A DNA stretch of 63,034 bases from contig NZ_JAKSYC010000190.1 in assembly GCF_022829585.1 (NCBI RefSeq), positions 1 to 63,034 of the forward strand, read 5' to 3'. A program made the position numbers and the translations under genes. The notes under the pieces were generated by a model, which saw nothing but the letters and a program-made list of their open reading frames with translations, searched no databases and was not told where the DNA came from. Below are positions 1 to 17,238 of this stretch, piece by piece (position 1 is the first letter of the stretch; the number at the start of each line of letters is the position of its first letter). The DNA comes from Methylobacterium sp. J-026. Lineage in GTDB: Bacteria; Pseudomonadota; Alphaproteobacteria; Rhizobiales; Beijerinckiaceae.

Positions 1-145
<145 letters not shown>

Positions 146-156
146 AACGCGCGCGA

Positions 157-181
157 GGCCCGGCGCACCGCGCGCCGGGCC
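157..181 (+). terminator. Hairpin after tuf
   Basis: A perfect 10-bp GC-rich stem (157-166 with 172-181) with a 5-nt loop lies 11 nt after the tuf stop. No T-run follows, so it may be a weak or Rho-assisted terminator or a 3'-end-stabilising hairpin. Confidence 0.55.
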
Positions 182-306
182 GCAAGCACTCCGGGGTGAG
201 TCCAGTGGATATCGACCCGGATCGATATGAGTCCCGCCGGCCTTCGTCTTGACGGAGCGCCGGCGTTGATTTGTCGTGTCTCCGCGCGGTCTTCGGGGAG
301 ACTCGG

Positions 307-1197
307 ATGTCGGTCGGCTCCATTCTCCGGGCCGGGTGTCTCATGGCCCTGATCTGTGTGGGAGCGGCGGTCCTGGCCGGCGCGGCCTGGGGTGATGCGC
401 TGACCGACGGACGCTTCCGCGCGGAGGTGGCGGTGCTGATCCAGGGCCTCCGGCCGGGGGCGAAAATCCTTCTGGAGGCGGATCCGGCGCAGATCAGCGT
501 CGGCACGAAGACGATCGACCTCACCAACCTGTATCAGCGCGTCGACGGCCTCTCCGAAACCGAACGCCGTCGGGAGGTGGAGGAGTTCCTCGGCGTCGCC
601 TTCGCGAAGGCCGTCCCCGCGCCGGACACGGGCGACTTCGCGGCGATCCGGTCGCGCCTGCGCCCGCAGCTCGTGCCGAACGAGATCCTCCAACAATACA
701 AGATGCTCGCGCATCGTCGGTTTTCCGAGACGCTGCACGTGGTCTACGTCCTCGACGAGCCGAATCGCTATCAGTACGTGACCCGCGAGATGCTCGCGGG
801 CTGGCAGGTCGATCCCGCATTGGTGGAGACGACGGCCGTAGCGAACCTGGCCGCCACCTCGGCGGATGCGCCGTTCGAGCTCGTGCTCGGGGACGGTGCG
901 CCCCTGTTCGCCATGGCCGATCCCGGCGACGACTTCGCCATCGCGCGGCTGCTCGTGCCGTCCTATCTCGACGAGATCCGGACCGCCCTCAAGACGGACA
1001 GCATCACGCTGGCCGGACCGACGCGCAACCTGCTCCTCGCCTGGCCGTCCGGCAGCCCGGCCCGACGCGACCTGGCCGCGGAAGCGACGCGCTACCTGCG
1101 CACCGGACCGTATGGCCGCAGCGACGAGCTGTTCTGCTTTGACGGCCACCAGGTCCGGCCGCTGAACACGACGGAGCGGGCGGATCACGGCCGCTGA
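307..1197 (+). CDS. Exported DUF1444-family (UPF0354) protein
   Basis: The product is about 296 aa from the ATG at 307, which has GGGGAG at 296-301 as ribosome binding site; an earlier in-frame start at 271 would place extra residues before the signal. Residues 1-30 look like a signal peptide (hydrophobic core [18 protein letters not shown]). The rest resembles DUF1444/UPF0354: a domain with [17 protein letters not shown], a [20 protein letters not shown] segment and a later hydrophobic strand LLLAWPSG. In Bacillus the family (YtpP/YtpQ neighbourhood) has no firm function. It stands alone between tuf and tRNA-Trp. Family assignment is from remembered pattern similarity; the gene itself is well supported by codon use and the signal peptide. 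Confidence 0.7.
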   Translation: MSVGSILRAGCLMALICVGAAVLAGAAWGDALTDGRFRAEVAVLIQGLRPGAKILLEADPAQISVGTKTIDLTNLYQRVDGLSETERRREVEEFLGVAFAKAVPAPDTGDFAAIRSRLRPQLVPNEILQQYKMLAHRRFSETLHVVYVLDEPNRYQYVTREMLAGWQVDPALVETTAVANLAATSADAPFELVLGDGAPLFAMADPGDDFAIARLLVPSYLDEIRTALKTDSITLAGPTRNLLLAWPSGSPARRDLAAEATRYLRTGPYGRSDELFCFDGHQVRPLNTTERADHGR

Positions 1198-1408
1198 TTC
1201 CCGGCGGCTGCGCGGTTCGCCGTAACCGGGGATGCCTCCGGCCGATCGGGCCCGGCAGCGCGGCGCCGAAACCGAGGTCTCGCGCCCTTCGCGGGGCCGC
1301 ATCCCCACGTGACCGGGATGCAGGGATGCGATTCCGGGTTCGCCGGCCTCCACCATGCCGCCGAACCCCTTGCAAGCCGGTCCACGATGAGGCATTGGGC
1401 AACGCGCT

Positions 1409-1485
1409 AGGAGTGTAGCTCAACTGGTCAGAGCGCCGGTCTCCAAAACCGGAGGTTGCGGGTTCGAGTCCCTCCACTCCTGCCA
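1409..1485 (+). tRNA. trnW: tRNA-Trp (anticodon CCA)
   Basis: A complete cloverleaf is visible: acceptor AGGAGTG (1409-1415) pairs with CACTCCT (1475-1481), the discriminator base is G, and CCA is encoded at 1483-1485. The anticodon stem is CCGGT/ACCGG and the loop CTCCAAA has anticodon CCA at 1443-1445. The T-loop is TTCGAGT. The T stem has one C/T mismatch at its second pair. tRNA-Trp immediately before secE-nusG is typical of proteobacteria. Confidence 0.96.
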
Positions 1486-1666
1486 GACATCCTGCCCGAT
1501 CCCGCGCGGCGGCCCGGTCGACAAGCCGCCGGAGTTGCGCTAGAGCGGGCCCAATCCGAGATCTGAAGCGACCGTCGGTGCGGGCCCATCCGGGTCCTCG
1601 GCGCCGACATTCGCGTTCCCGGAGCGGTCTCTGCCCGGGGCCGAACACGCGACAGACACTGGCACC

Positions 1667-1963
1667 ATGGCATCGAACGAAGCGACCAAGAAGGTGGATC
1701 TGGTGCGCGGCGCGGCCCGCGGTCCCGCGAACCCGCCGCCGGCCCGTCCGGCGACGCCGGTCCGGGCGCCGCAGAAGCGCGCGACCCCCGGCGAGTTCTT
1801 CGCCCAGGTCCGCGACGAAGCGCGCAAGGTGACGTGGCCGAGCCGCCGCGAGACCACGATCACCACGATCATGGTCTTCGTGATGGTGGTGGTGACGAGC
1901 CTGTTCTTCACCGTGGTGGACCAGGCCCTGCGCTTCGTGGTCGGCCTGATCCTCGGCCTCTGA
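1667..1963 (+). CDS. secE: Preprotein translocase subunit SecE
   Basis: A 98-aa protein with a Pro/Ala-rich N-terminal 40 residues, the amphipathic SecE motif FFAQVRDEARKVTWPSRRET and one C-terminal transmembrane helix (about residues 67-95). This is the single-helix form seen in most bacteria. SecE clamps SecY in the SecYEG channel of the inner membrane. It is followed after a short gap by nusG, the normal partner gene, so both are probably cotranscribed and may be read together with the tRNA-Trp upstream. The long low-complexity N-terminus is common in alphaproteobacterial SecE. Confidence 0.95.
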   Translation: MASNEATKKVDLVRGAARGPANPPPARPATPVRAPQKRATPGEFFAQVRDEARKVTWPSRRETTITTIMVFVMVVVTSLFFTVVDQALRFVVGLILGL

Positions 1964-2021
1964 GGCCGGGGCGCGATTGAACGAGGGAGACCTCGCGGAC
2001 TTGTCGGAGTTGAACGCAACC

Positions 2022-2555
2022 GTGTCGAAGCGCTGGTACATCGTCCACGCCTACTCGAACTTCGAGAACAAGGTCGCACAGTCCATCAGGGACCAGGCGG
2101 CCCAGCGCGGGCTGGCCGAGCTGTTCGACGAGGTCATGGTCCCGATCGAGAAGGTCGTGGAGGTGCGCCGCGGCCGGAAGGTCGACGCCGAGCGCAAGTT
2201 CTTCCCCGGCTACGTGCTGGTGAAGTGCGACCTGACCGACGAGGTCTACCACCTCATCAAGAACACCCCGAAGGTCACGGGCTTCCTCGGCGCCGACAAG
2301 TCCAAGCCCGTGCCGATCCCCGATTCCGAGGCCGAGCGGATCAAGGGCCAGGTCGCCGAGGGCGTTGACCGGCCGAAGCCGTCCGTCTCGTTCGAGATCG
2401 GCGAGACCGTCCGGGTCGCCGACGGCCCCTTCGCCAGCTTCAACGGCACCGTCGAGGAGATCGACGAGGCCCGCTCCCGCCTCAAGGTGGCCGTGTCGAT
2501 CTTCGGCCGCGCCACCCCGGTGGAGCTCGAATACGCCCAGGTCGAGAAGGCCTGA
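2022..2555 (+). CDS. nusG: Transcription termination/antitermination factor NusG
   Basis: From the GTG at 2022 the protein is about 177 aa and begins [18 protein letters not shown], the standard start of the NGN domain. The KOW domain follows (about residues 125-177: [17 protein letters not shown]). NusG binds the RNA polymerase clamp helices, suppresses pausing and links polymerase to Rho or the ribosome. An in-frame TTG at 1977 would add 15 residues, and TTGs at 2001 and 2010 are also possible; the GTG start is chosen because it matches the family length. It overlaps nothing and lies 59 nt after secE. Confidence 0.95.
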   Translation: MSKRWYIVHAYSNFENKVAQSIRDQAAQRGLAELFDEVMVPIEKVVEVRRGRKVDAERKFFPGYVLVKCDLTDEVYHLIKNTPKVTGFLGADKSKPVPIPDSEAERIKGQVAEGVDRPKPSVSFEIGETVRVADGPFASFNGTVEEIDEARSRLKVAVSIFGRATPVELEYAQVEKA

Positions 2556-2563
2556 TCGTAAGA

Positions 2564-2630
2564 GGCGAATGGCGAATGGCGAATGGCGAATAGGGGGCTT
2601 CGGCCTTCCACGCGCCATTCGCCATTCGCC
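2564..2630. repeat. GGCGAAT heptamer repeat folding into a hairpin
   Basis: Four perfect tandem copies of GGCGAAT occupy 2564-2591. Two copies of the complement ATTCGCC occupy 2617-2630. Copies at 2578-2591 can pair with 2617-2630 over 14 bp, with a loop of 25 nt that holds its own small GC hairpin. It sits in the 206-bp gap between nusG and rplK. It encodes no plausible protein and has no T-run, so it is not a standard terminator. Confidence 0.85.
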
Positions 2631-2761
2631 GCTTGCCGATCACCCGCGGGAGATCCGCCCGGCCTCGCCTCCGGGATCCACGGATCGCACCGCGACCTGC
2701 AACCGTCCGACCCGCCCGCGCTTAGGCAGCCCGGCGGCGGACGCAGTTTGGGAGATATCCC

Positions 2762-3211
2762 ATGGCGAAGAAGATCACGGGTTACGTGAAGCTTCAGGTC
2801 CCGGCCGGCGCGGCGAACCCGTCGCCGCCGATCGGCCCCGCGCTCGGTCAGCGCGGCCTCAACATCATGGAATTCTGCAAGGCCTTCAACGCGAAGACCG
2901 CGCAGATCGAGAAGGGCACCCCGATCCCGGTGGTCATCACCGCGTATCAGGACCGCTCGTTCACCTTCGAGATGAAGCAGCCGCCGGTCACCTTCTTCCT
3001 GAAGAAGGCCGCCGGGCTGAAGATCGGCAAGAAGCCGGCCTCCGGCTCGAAGACCCCCGGCAAGGGCCCGACCGTCGGCAAGATCTCCGAGGCGCAGCTG
3101 CGCGAGATCGCCGAGAAGAAGATGCCCGACCTCAACTGCGACTCGGTGGAGTCGGCCGTTGCCATGATCCGCGGCTCCGCCCGGGCCATGGGCCTCGAAG
3201 TCACGGCCTGA
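2762..3211 (+). CDS. rplK: 50S ribosomal protein L11
   Basis: A 149-aa L11 of normal length. The N-terminal domain (about 1-70) has the proline motif [20 protein letters not shown]. The C-terminal RNA-binding domain (about 75-149) carries [14 protein letters not shown] and ends with the [13 protein letters not shown] helix. L11 binds 23S rRNA in the GTPase-associated centre, where it contacts EF-G, EF-Tu and RelA. The start ATG at 2762 is preceded by GGAGATAT. The gene is 11 nt upstream of rplA, forming the classical rplKA unit. Confidence 0.97.
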   Translation: MAKKITGYVKLQVPAGAANPSPPIGPALGQRGLNIMEFCKAFNAKTAQIEKGTPIPVVITAYQDRSFTFEMKQPPVTFFLKKAAGLKIGKKPASGSKTPGKGPTVGKISEAQLREIAEKKMPDLNCDSVESAVAMIRGSARAMGLEVTA

Positions 3212-3222
3212 GGGAGGACATC

Positions 3223-3921
<699 letters not shown>

Positions 3922-3949
3922 GGCAAGGCATAGCATCTACGCTGCGGAG

Positions 3950-3977
3950 CGCCCGGCCGGAAACGGCCGGGCGTTTT
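3950..3977 (+). terminator. Intrinsic terminator of the rplKA unit
   Basis: A perfect 10-bp GC stem (3950-3959 with 3964-3973), a GAAA tetraloop and TTTT at 3974-3977, placed 28 nt after the rplA stop. It is one of the clearest Rho-independent terminators in the window. Confidence 0.92.
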
Positions 3978-3994
3978 CCGTTGCGGGGGCGCGG

Positions 3995-4285
3995 ATGGAG
4001 CGGCTGTCCCACGTGTACATTCTGCCGAGCCGGCGGACCGGCACGCTGTACACCGGCTCGACCACGGATCTGGCGCGGCGTGTTTGGGAGCATCGTACGG
4101 GCGCCATGCCGGGGTTCACCCGGGATTACGGCGTGACCATGCTGGTCTGGTACGAAGCCTATCCGCGGATCATCGATGCCCGGGTACGGGACTATGCGAT
4201 CAAGCGCTGGCGGCGGGCCTGGAAGCTCGCGCTGATCGAGGAATTCAATCCCGCGTGGCGCGACCGGTATGACGATTTGGTCTGA
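3995..4285 (+). CDS. GIY-YIG domain nuclease-like protein (YhbQ/UPF0213 type)
   Basis: The 96-aa protein is essentially one GIY-YIG domain: VYIL near residue 7 and LYTGSTTDLARRVWEHR (18-34) form the GIY/YIG strands and the arginine helix, and EEFNPAW near the C-terminus carries the Asn and Glu seen in small stand-alone members. Related short proteins (E. coli YhbQ) have nuclease activity in vitro, but their cell role is unclear. It lies 17 nt after the rplA terminator, at the left edge of the accessory segment between rplA and rplJ. No partner gene suggests a specific pathway. Confidence 0.85.
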   Translation: MERLSHVYILPSRRTGTLYTGSTTDLARRVWEHRTGAMPGFTRDYGVTMLVWYEAYPRIIDARVRDYAIKRWRRAWKLALIEEFNPAWRDRYDDLV

Positions 4286-4307
4286 TGAGCCGCTTCGCGG
4301 CGAGTCT

Positions 4308-4434
4308 TGTGCTGGGTCCCGGATCAGGTTCCGCTGTCGCTGCACCTGTCCGGGAAAGGGTGGTGCAGGATGAAACACCCACCCTTTCCCGGGCGCATGG
4401 AGCGCTAGCGGAATGCGACCCGGGACCCAGCACA
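4308..4434. repeat. Nested 127-nt intergenic palindrome
   Basis: Outer arms of 15 bp (4308-4322 and 4420-4434) are exact inverted repeats. A middle pair TTCCGCT/AGCGGAA (4329-4335 and 4407-4413) and an inner 14-bp pair (4350-4363 and 4379-4392) continue the same fold. The whole region could form one long interrupted stem in DNA or RNA. It fills the gap between the GIY-YIG gene and the radical-SAM gene. The architecture is like REP/BIME-type or degenerate mobile palindromic elements; family membership cannot be told from one copy. Confidence 0.85.
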
Positions 4435-4526
4435 CAAATCGCCGCGACAGCGGCGCCACTTTCCTCACGGTATTCTTAACGGTGAAGGGGGGCGCCAATG
4501 CGCGCGGCTGTGCTAGATAGGCCGCC

Positions 4527-6182
4527 ATGCGATGCACCCTGACGGTCACCTCCAAGCGACGCATTCTCTGCGTCTTCCCCGCCTACACGCCGTCCTTCGG
4601 GACATTCTCCCACGCCTATCCGTTGATGGGCGGGGTGAAGGCGTTCATGCCGCCGCAGGGGCTGCTGCTGATCGCGGCCTACATGCCCGAGGCGTGGGAA
4701 TGCCGGTTCATCGATGAGAATATCCGCCGCGCCGGCCCGGCCGACTTCGCCTGGGCCGATGCGGTCTTCGTCTCCGGGATGCACATCCAGGAGCCTCAGA
4801 TCCACGACATCCGCGACCGTGCCCGTGCGGCCGGCAAGGTCACCGCGCTCGGCGGCCCCTCGGTCTCCGGGGCCCCGGAGAAGTACGGCGATTTCGACTA
4901 CCTCCACGTCGGCGAGATCGGCGACGCCACGGACCAGCTGGTCGCGCGCCTCGACGCCGACCTCACGCCGCCCCCCGCCCAGGTGGTGCTGGAGACCAAG
5001 GACCGCCTCGCCCTCGCCGATTTCCCGGCCCCGGCCTACGAGGCGGCGCCGCTCAAGCGCTACCTGATCGGCTCCCTGCAATTCTCCTCGGGCTGCCCCT
5101 ATCGCTGCGAGTTCTGCGACATCCCGCAGCTTTACGGCCGCCAGCCGCGGCTGAAGAGCCCCGAGCAGATGTGCGCCGAACTCGACGCCATCATCAGCCA
5201 GCCGGGCCACCCGGCGGTGGTCTACTTCGTCGACGACAACTTCATCGCCAACCGCAAGGCGACCCGCGAGATGCTGCCGCACCTCGTGGAGTGGCAGAAG
5301 AAGAACGCCTACCCGCTGCAGTTCGCCTGCGAGGCGACGCTGAACATGGCCAAGCAGCCCGAGATCCTCGAGCTGATGCGGCAGGCGAACTTCATGACCG
5401 TGTTCGTCGGCATCGAGACGCCGGAGGCGGACGCCCTCAAGGGCATCGACAAGACCCACAACGCCGCCGTGCCGATGTACGAGGCGATCGAGACGCTCAA
5501 TTCCTACGGGCTCGAGGTGACCTCGGGCATCATCCTGGGGCTCGATTCCGATTCGGACCAATCCGAGCAGAACCTGATCGACTTCATCGACCGCTCGGCG
5601 ATTCCCGTGCTGACCATCAACCTGCTCCAGGCCCTGCCCAAGACCCCGCTCTGGGACCGGCTTACCCGCGAGGGCCGGCTCATCCACGATGCCAGCCTCG
5701 AATCGAACGTCCTGTTCAAGCGCCCGCACGACACCGTCGTGAGCAGCTGGCGCCGGGCCATCGCCCATGCCTACACGCCCGAGAAGATCTTCGAGCGGTT
5801 CAAGCACCAATGCGCGGTGACCTACCCGAACCGGATCACCACGCCGACGGCGGGCAAGCTGACCCGCACCAACCTGCGCCGGGGCCTGATCCTCGGCTTC
5901 AACATCATCACGCGGGTCGGGATCTTTTCGGATTATCGCAAGCCGTTCTGGAGCGCGGCCGGCTACGCGCTGAAGCGGGGGCAGATCGAGGCGGTGTTCA
6001 ACATGGGCTTCGTCGCCCACCACCTGATCCGCTTCACCCGGGAGGCCCTGCGCGGCGAGCACAACGCCTCGTTCTACGCCGCTAGGGCCGCGGAGGCGAA
6101 GGAGGCGGAGAAGGCCGCCCGCGACCGGACCTGGTGGGAGGCGGCCCGGCGCAAGCTGGTGCCGGAGCGCGAGGCGGCGTAG
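4527..6182 (+). CDS. hpnP: B12-binding radical SAM protein, probable hopanoid C-2 methylase HpnP
   Basis: A 551-aa protein. Residues 1-150 form a cobalamin-binding-like domain (FMPPQGLLLIAAYMP, then GGPSVSGAP). The radical-SAM core (about 185-400) has the cluster motif CPYRCEFC followed by DIPQLYGRQPRLKSPEQ. The C-terminal part is DUF4070-like and ends with TREALRGEHNASFYAAR, which I recall from HpnP proteins of Rhodopseudomonas. HpnP uses SAM and cobalamin to add the C-2 methyl group to hopanoids, and methylobacteria are known 2-methylhopanoid makers. It is placed alone, outside any hpn cluster, in the rplA-rplJ interval. Enzyme class is secure; the HpnP substrate is inferred from remembered similarity. 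Confidence 0.72.
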   Translation: MRCTLTVTSKRRILCVFPAYTPSFGTFSHAYPLMGGVKAFMPPQGLLLIAAYMPEAWECRFIDENIRRAGPADFAWADAVFVSGMHIQEPQIHDIRDRARAAGKVTALGGPSVSGAPEKYGDFDYLHVGEIGDATDQLVARLDADLTPPPAQVVLETKDRLALADFPAPAYEAAPLKRYLIGSLQFSSGCPYRCEFCDIPQLYGRQPRLKSPEQMCAELDAIISQPGHPAVVYFVDDNFIANRKATREMLPHLVEWQKKNAYPLQFACEATLNMAKQPEILELMRQANFMTVFVGIETPEADALKGIDKTHNAAVPMYEAIETLNSYGLEVTSGIILGLDSDSDQSEQNLIDFIDRSAIPVLTINLLQALPKTPLWDRLTREGRLIHDASLESNVLFKRPHDTVVSSWRRAIAHAYTPEKIFERFKHQCAVTYPNRITTPTAGKLTRTNLRRGLILGFNIITRVGIFSDYRKPFWSAAGYALKRGQIEAVFNMGFVAHHLIRFTREALRGEHNASFYAARAAEAKEAEKAARDRTWWEAARRKLVPEREAA

Positions 6183-6217
6183 CCTGTGCCACGAGCTCCG
6201 GATTGCTGTAGCCACGC

Positions 6218-6487
6218 ATGGCTGACATCGACCTGACCTCCGACCTCGACCGCTTCGTGCGAAGCCAAGTCCAGGCGGGTCGATTTCCGACTCCATCCGA
6301 TGTGATCGCCGTGGGTTTGCGCCGGCTGGAAGAGCACATTGCGATGGAAGCCGAGCACCGGGACGAACTCCTCGCCGCGATCGTTGCCGCCTTCGACGAT
6401 TCACGACCGGGGATCCCAGTTGCTTCAGCCTTCGCCTGGCTGGAGGAACGGCACGCACGCCGGGTGGACGGCAACGGTGGACTTTGA
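6218..6487 (+). CDS. ParD-like antitoxin (ribbon-helix-helix)
   Basis: An 89-aa protein. Its N-terminal half (LTSDLDRFVRSQVQAGRFPTPSDVIAVGLRRLEE) has the strand-helix-helix plan of ParD/CopG antitoxins, including the SDVI...GLR helix. The C-terminal half is a charged helix expected to wrap the toxin. Its last 11 nt overlap the GTG start of the ParE-like gene, a usual arrangement for translationally coupled toxin-antitoxin pairs. It lies 35 nt after the hpnP-like gene. Because the toxin is frameshifted, this antitoxin is probably an orphan relic or only an autorepressor. Confidence 0.82.
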   Translation: MADIDLTSDLDRFVRSQVQAGRFPTPSDVIAVGLRRLEEHIAMEAEHRDELLAAIVAAFDDSRPGIPVASAFAWLEERHARRVDGNGGL

Positions 6488-6801
6488 GGTCACGCTCCGC
6501 GCCGAGGCGGTCGCGGATCTCGATGCGCTTTACGATTACATCGCGTCTGACAGCCCGGAACGCGCGATCACATTCATCCGGCGGATCCGGAACCGTTGCG
6601 AGTCGCTATCTCAGCTTCCGAAGGCTGGTTTTACCCGGGACGATCGATCTTAGGCCCGGGCTACGGCTCGTCGCATTTGAGCGTCGCGTGGTCATCGCAT
6701 ATGCCCTGCGTGAGACGCGCATCGATGTCCTGCGCATCCTCTATCGCGGGCGCGACGTCGACGCTCTGCTCGGTCGGTCGGCAAAGCCGAGCGAGGCGTG
6801 A
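6477..6801 (+). pseudogene. ParE-like toxin, disrupted by a 4-bp duplication
   Basis: The frame from GTG 6477 gives a good ParE/RelE-superfamily start (FEVTLRAEAVADLDALYDYIASDS, in which several residues are typical) and runs to a stop at 6651-6653. The missing C-terminus is present in another frame up to 6801: DLRPGLRLVAFERRVV, then RIDVLRILYRGRDVDALL. The break coincides with CGATCGAT at 6641-6648, a 4-bp tandem repeat; removing one copy restores a continuous reading DDLRPGLRL, just as in intact ParE. The toxin is therefore predicted inactive. An assembly error is the alternative. Confidence 0.82.
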
Positions 6802-6863
6802 GTGGCGAGGACAGTCCGAGCCGGCAAACCCTTGCCTGCGGCGGAAAAGTCGCGCTTCGGCCC

Positions 6864-6892
6864 TTGGCAGGCGGTTTGCTAGGCTCTATACA
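6864..6892 (+). promoter_or_regulatory. Promoter of the rplJL-rpoBC operon
   Basis: TTGGCA at 6864-6869, a 17-bp spacer and TATACA at 6887-6892 make a very good housekeeping-sigma promoter. It lies 63 nt after the parE remnant and about 415 nt ahead of rplJ, so it can drive rplJ-rplL-rpoB-rpoC independently of rplKA. A start site near 6899-6900 is expected. Confidence 0.8.
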
Positions 6893-6898
6893 CCGCGC

Positions 6899-7308
6899 CT
6901 TACGCATTTCATCCTCACGGAAGGAGACGGCCGATCGGCCGTTTTCCGCTCGAAATGTCGCCCGGGCAACCGGGTGGCACTGGCCGGTAAGGATCCCAGG
7001 GGTGACGAGCCCCGCGGAGCCTTGTCCGGCCATGTCCTGTCCGAGACTGCAGGCGCCGGTTCGCCGGCTTAATCCACCAGCCTGCACAGACGGGGAAGAC
7101 CGAATTCGACAACGCCTCGCCCCGGCCCCGGCCGCGGGAGGGGTATCGGTTTGAACCCACTCGCCCGAGGCGGCCTCCAGGGGCACGCGCGGGGACAGGG
7201 CCGCGAAGCGTCGTTCGGGCGTTCCCGGTCTTACGGCCGAGATCACGTCCGGGCGGCATGTGCAACCGGCGGACCCGAATCCGGGTTCCGCCAACCGGAG
7301 AGAGCCCA
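6899..7308 (+). promoter_or_regulatory. Long rplJ mRNA leader (probable L10 autoregulation region)
   Basis: About 410 nt separate the predicted transcription start from rplJ, with no supported coding sequence. Several GC stems are visible; the last, just before the rplJ binding site, pairs GGCGGACCCG near 7269-7278 with the imperfect complement ending near 7292. In other bacteria the L10-L12 complex binds a folded rplJ leader to repress translation, so this region is the expected place for that control. I could not identify the L10 kink-turn motif by eye. Confidence 0.5.
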
Positions 7309-7827
7309 GTGGACCGGACAGCTAAAGCTGATCTCGTCTCGACGCTCAACGGCGTGTTCAGTCAGAGCGCCGTCGTCGTCGTGGCCCACTACAAGGGCCT
7401 CACGGTCGCCGACATGCAGAAGCTGCGTTCGCAGATGAAGCAGGCCGGCGCCACCGTGAAGGTCGCCAAGAACAGCCTCGCCGGCATCGCACTCGATGGC
7501 ACGGATGTCGCCTCCATCAAGCCGCTCCTGAAGGGCCCGACCCTGCTCGCCTATTCGGGCGATCCGGTCGCCGCCGCCAAGGTCGCGGTCGATTTCGCCA
7601 AGGCTAACGAGAAGCTCGTGATCCTCGGCGGCGCGATGGGGACGACTGCCCTGAACCCGGACGGCGTGAAGGCCCTCGCCTCGCTCCCGTCCCTCGACGA
7701 ACTGCGCGCCAAGATCGTGGGCCTCGTGCAGGCGCCCGCGACCAAGATCGCTCAGGTCGTCAATGCGCCGGCGGCCAAGCTCGCCCGCGTGTTCGGGGCC
7801 TATGCCACCAAGGACGAGGCCGCCTGA
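7309..7827 (+). CDS. rplJ: 50S ribosomal protein L10
   Basis: A 172-aa L10 starting at GTG 7309 ([14 protein letters not shown]), with GGAGAGAG at 7297-7304 as binding site. An upstream in-frame ATG at 7258 gives a non-conserved extension inside the leader and is rejected. Conserved parts are [19 protein letters not shown] and [13 protein letters not shown] in the RNA-binding domain. The C-terminal helix ([21 protein letters not shown]) carries the L7/L12 dimers and is extended, as in species with three dimers. L10 anchors the stalk on 23S rRNA. Confidence 0.97.
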   Translation: MDRTAKADLVSTLNGVFSQSAVVVVAHYKGLTVADMQKLRSQMKQAGATVKVAKNSLAGIALDGTDVASIKPLLKGPTLLAYSGDPVAAAKVAVDFAKANEKLVILGGAMGTTALNPDGVKALASLPSLDELRAKIVGLVQAPATKIAQVVNAPAAKLARVFGAYATKDEAA

Positions 7828-7876
7828 GGCCCTTCAAAAATCACCTGTTCGAACCGATATCTGAGAGGAATTGAAA

Positions 7877-8254
<378 letters not shown>

Positions 8255-8319
8255 GTCGACGATGGGCCGATCCCGGCCCGTCACCCCACGGAGGTCCGTT
8301 CCGGGCCTGTCGTGACTGG

Positions 8320-8348
8320 AGCCCGCGGGTGTCGTGCCCGCGGGCTTT
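8320..8348 (+). terminator. Attenuator-like hairpin between rplL and rpoB
   Basis: A perfect 10-bp stem AGCCCGCGGG/CCCGCGGGCT (8320-8329 with 8337-8346), a 7-nt loop and only three T residues in all (the last stem base plus two). It lies 65 nt after rplL. A leaky terminator at this spot reduces rpoBC relative to rplJL in E. coli; the short T-run fits a partial terminator here. Confidence 0.7.
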
Positions 8349-8502
8349 AGGCCGCTTCGGCGGACGGTCCCGTCAGGGGCCGGAGATGAGATTTCGGTTC
8401 GGTGGCGCCGCCCGGCGGGGCGCGCGTCACGGCCCGGTGCGGGAGGTCCCTTCGCGGGAACGCTTCCCCGGGCGTGAGGCACGCGGGTAGGAGCGAGGTC
8501 AC

Positions 8503-12627
<4,125 letters not shown>

Positions 12628-12648
12628 CGATCGTCGCAAGAGACCTCC

Positions 12649-12674
12649 CGTGGCGGCGGATCGACGCCGCCACG
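12649..12674 (+). other. Hairpin in the rpoB-rpoC gap
   Basis: A perfect 10-bp stem (12649-12658 with 12665-12674) with a 6-nt loop lies 21 nt after the rpoB stop. No T-run follows, so it is more likely an RNA-stability or processing structure than a terminator. Confidence 0.55.
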
Positions 12675-12801
12675 GTCGAGCGGGGAGGGGCGGGGCCTCC
12701 GGTGACGACGGTCAGCGGCGCTCGAACGGGGCGCGGCGCCGGATCTTTTTCAGGACACGATGGCCCGGCGCGGGGCGATCGGCGTCAGCAAGGAGCGGAT
12801 C

Positions 12802-17010
<4,209 letters not shown>

Positions 17011-17046
17011 CGCCCGTTACGACGCAAGGGGGTTCGAGACGAGACA

Positions 17047-17071
17047 GGGCGGCCTCCGGGCCGCCCTTTTT
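17047..17071 (+). terminator. Intrinsic terminator of the rpoBC operon
   Basis: An 8-bp stem GGGCGGCC/GGCCGCCC (17047-17054 with 17059-17066), a TCCG loop and TTTTT at 17067-17071, located 36 nt after the rpoC stop. Confidence 0.93.
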
Positions 17072-17238
17072 CGTGGGCGCCACCGCGGGTGGGTCGAACC
17101 GGGCCGGTCCGCCCGGCCCCGACTTAACCGGGGCTCAACCATACCGGGCGATAAATTCCGCTCGGCCGCAGAAACACCCTGGAAACGGGGAGGATCGGGC
17201 CGGTTCGGGTGCTTGAGTACGGGTCTGGCGTCGTGGGC

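Noticed and set aside
1185..1385. Minus-strand ORF between the DUF1444 gene and tRNA-Trp
   Set aside because: No binding site, motif or similarity; it overlaps the end of a well-supported gene.
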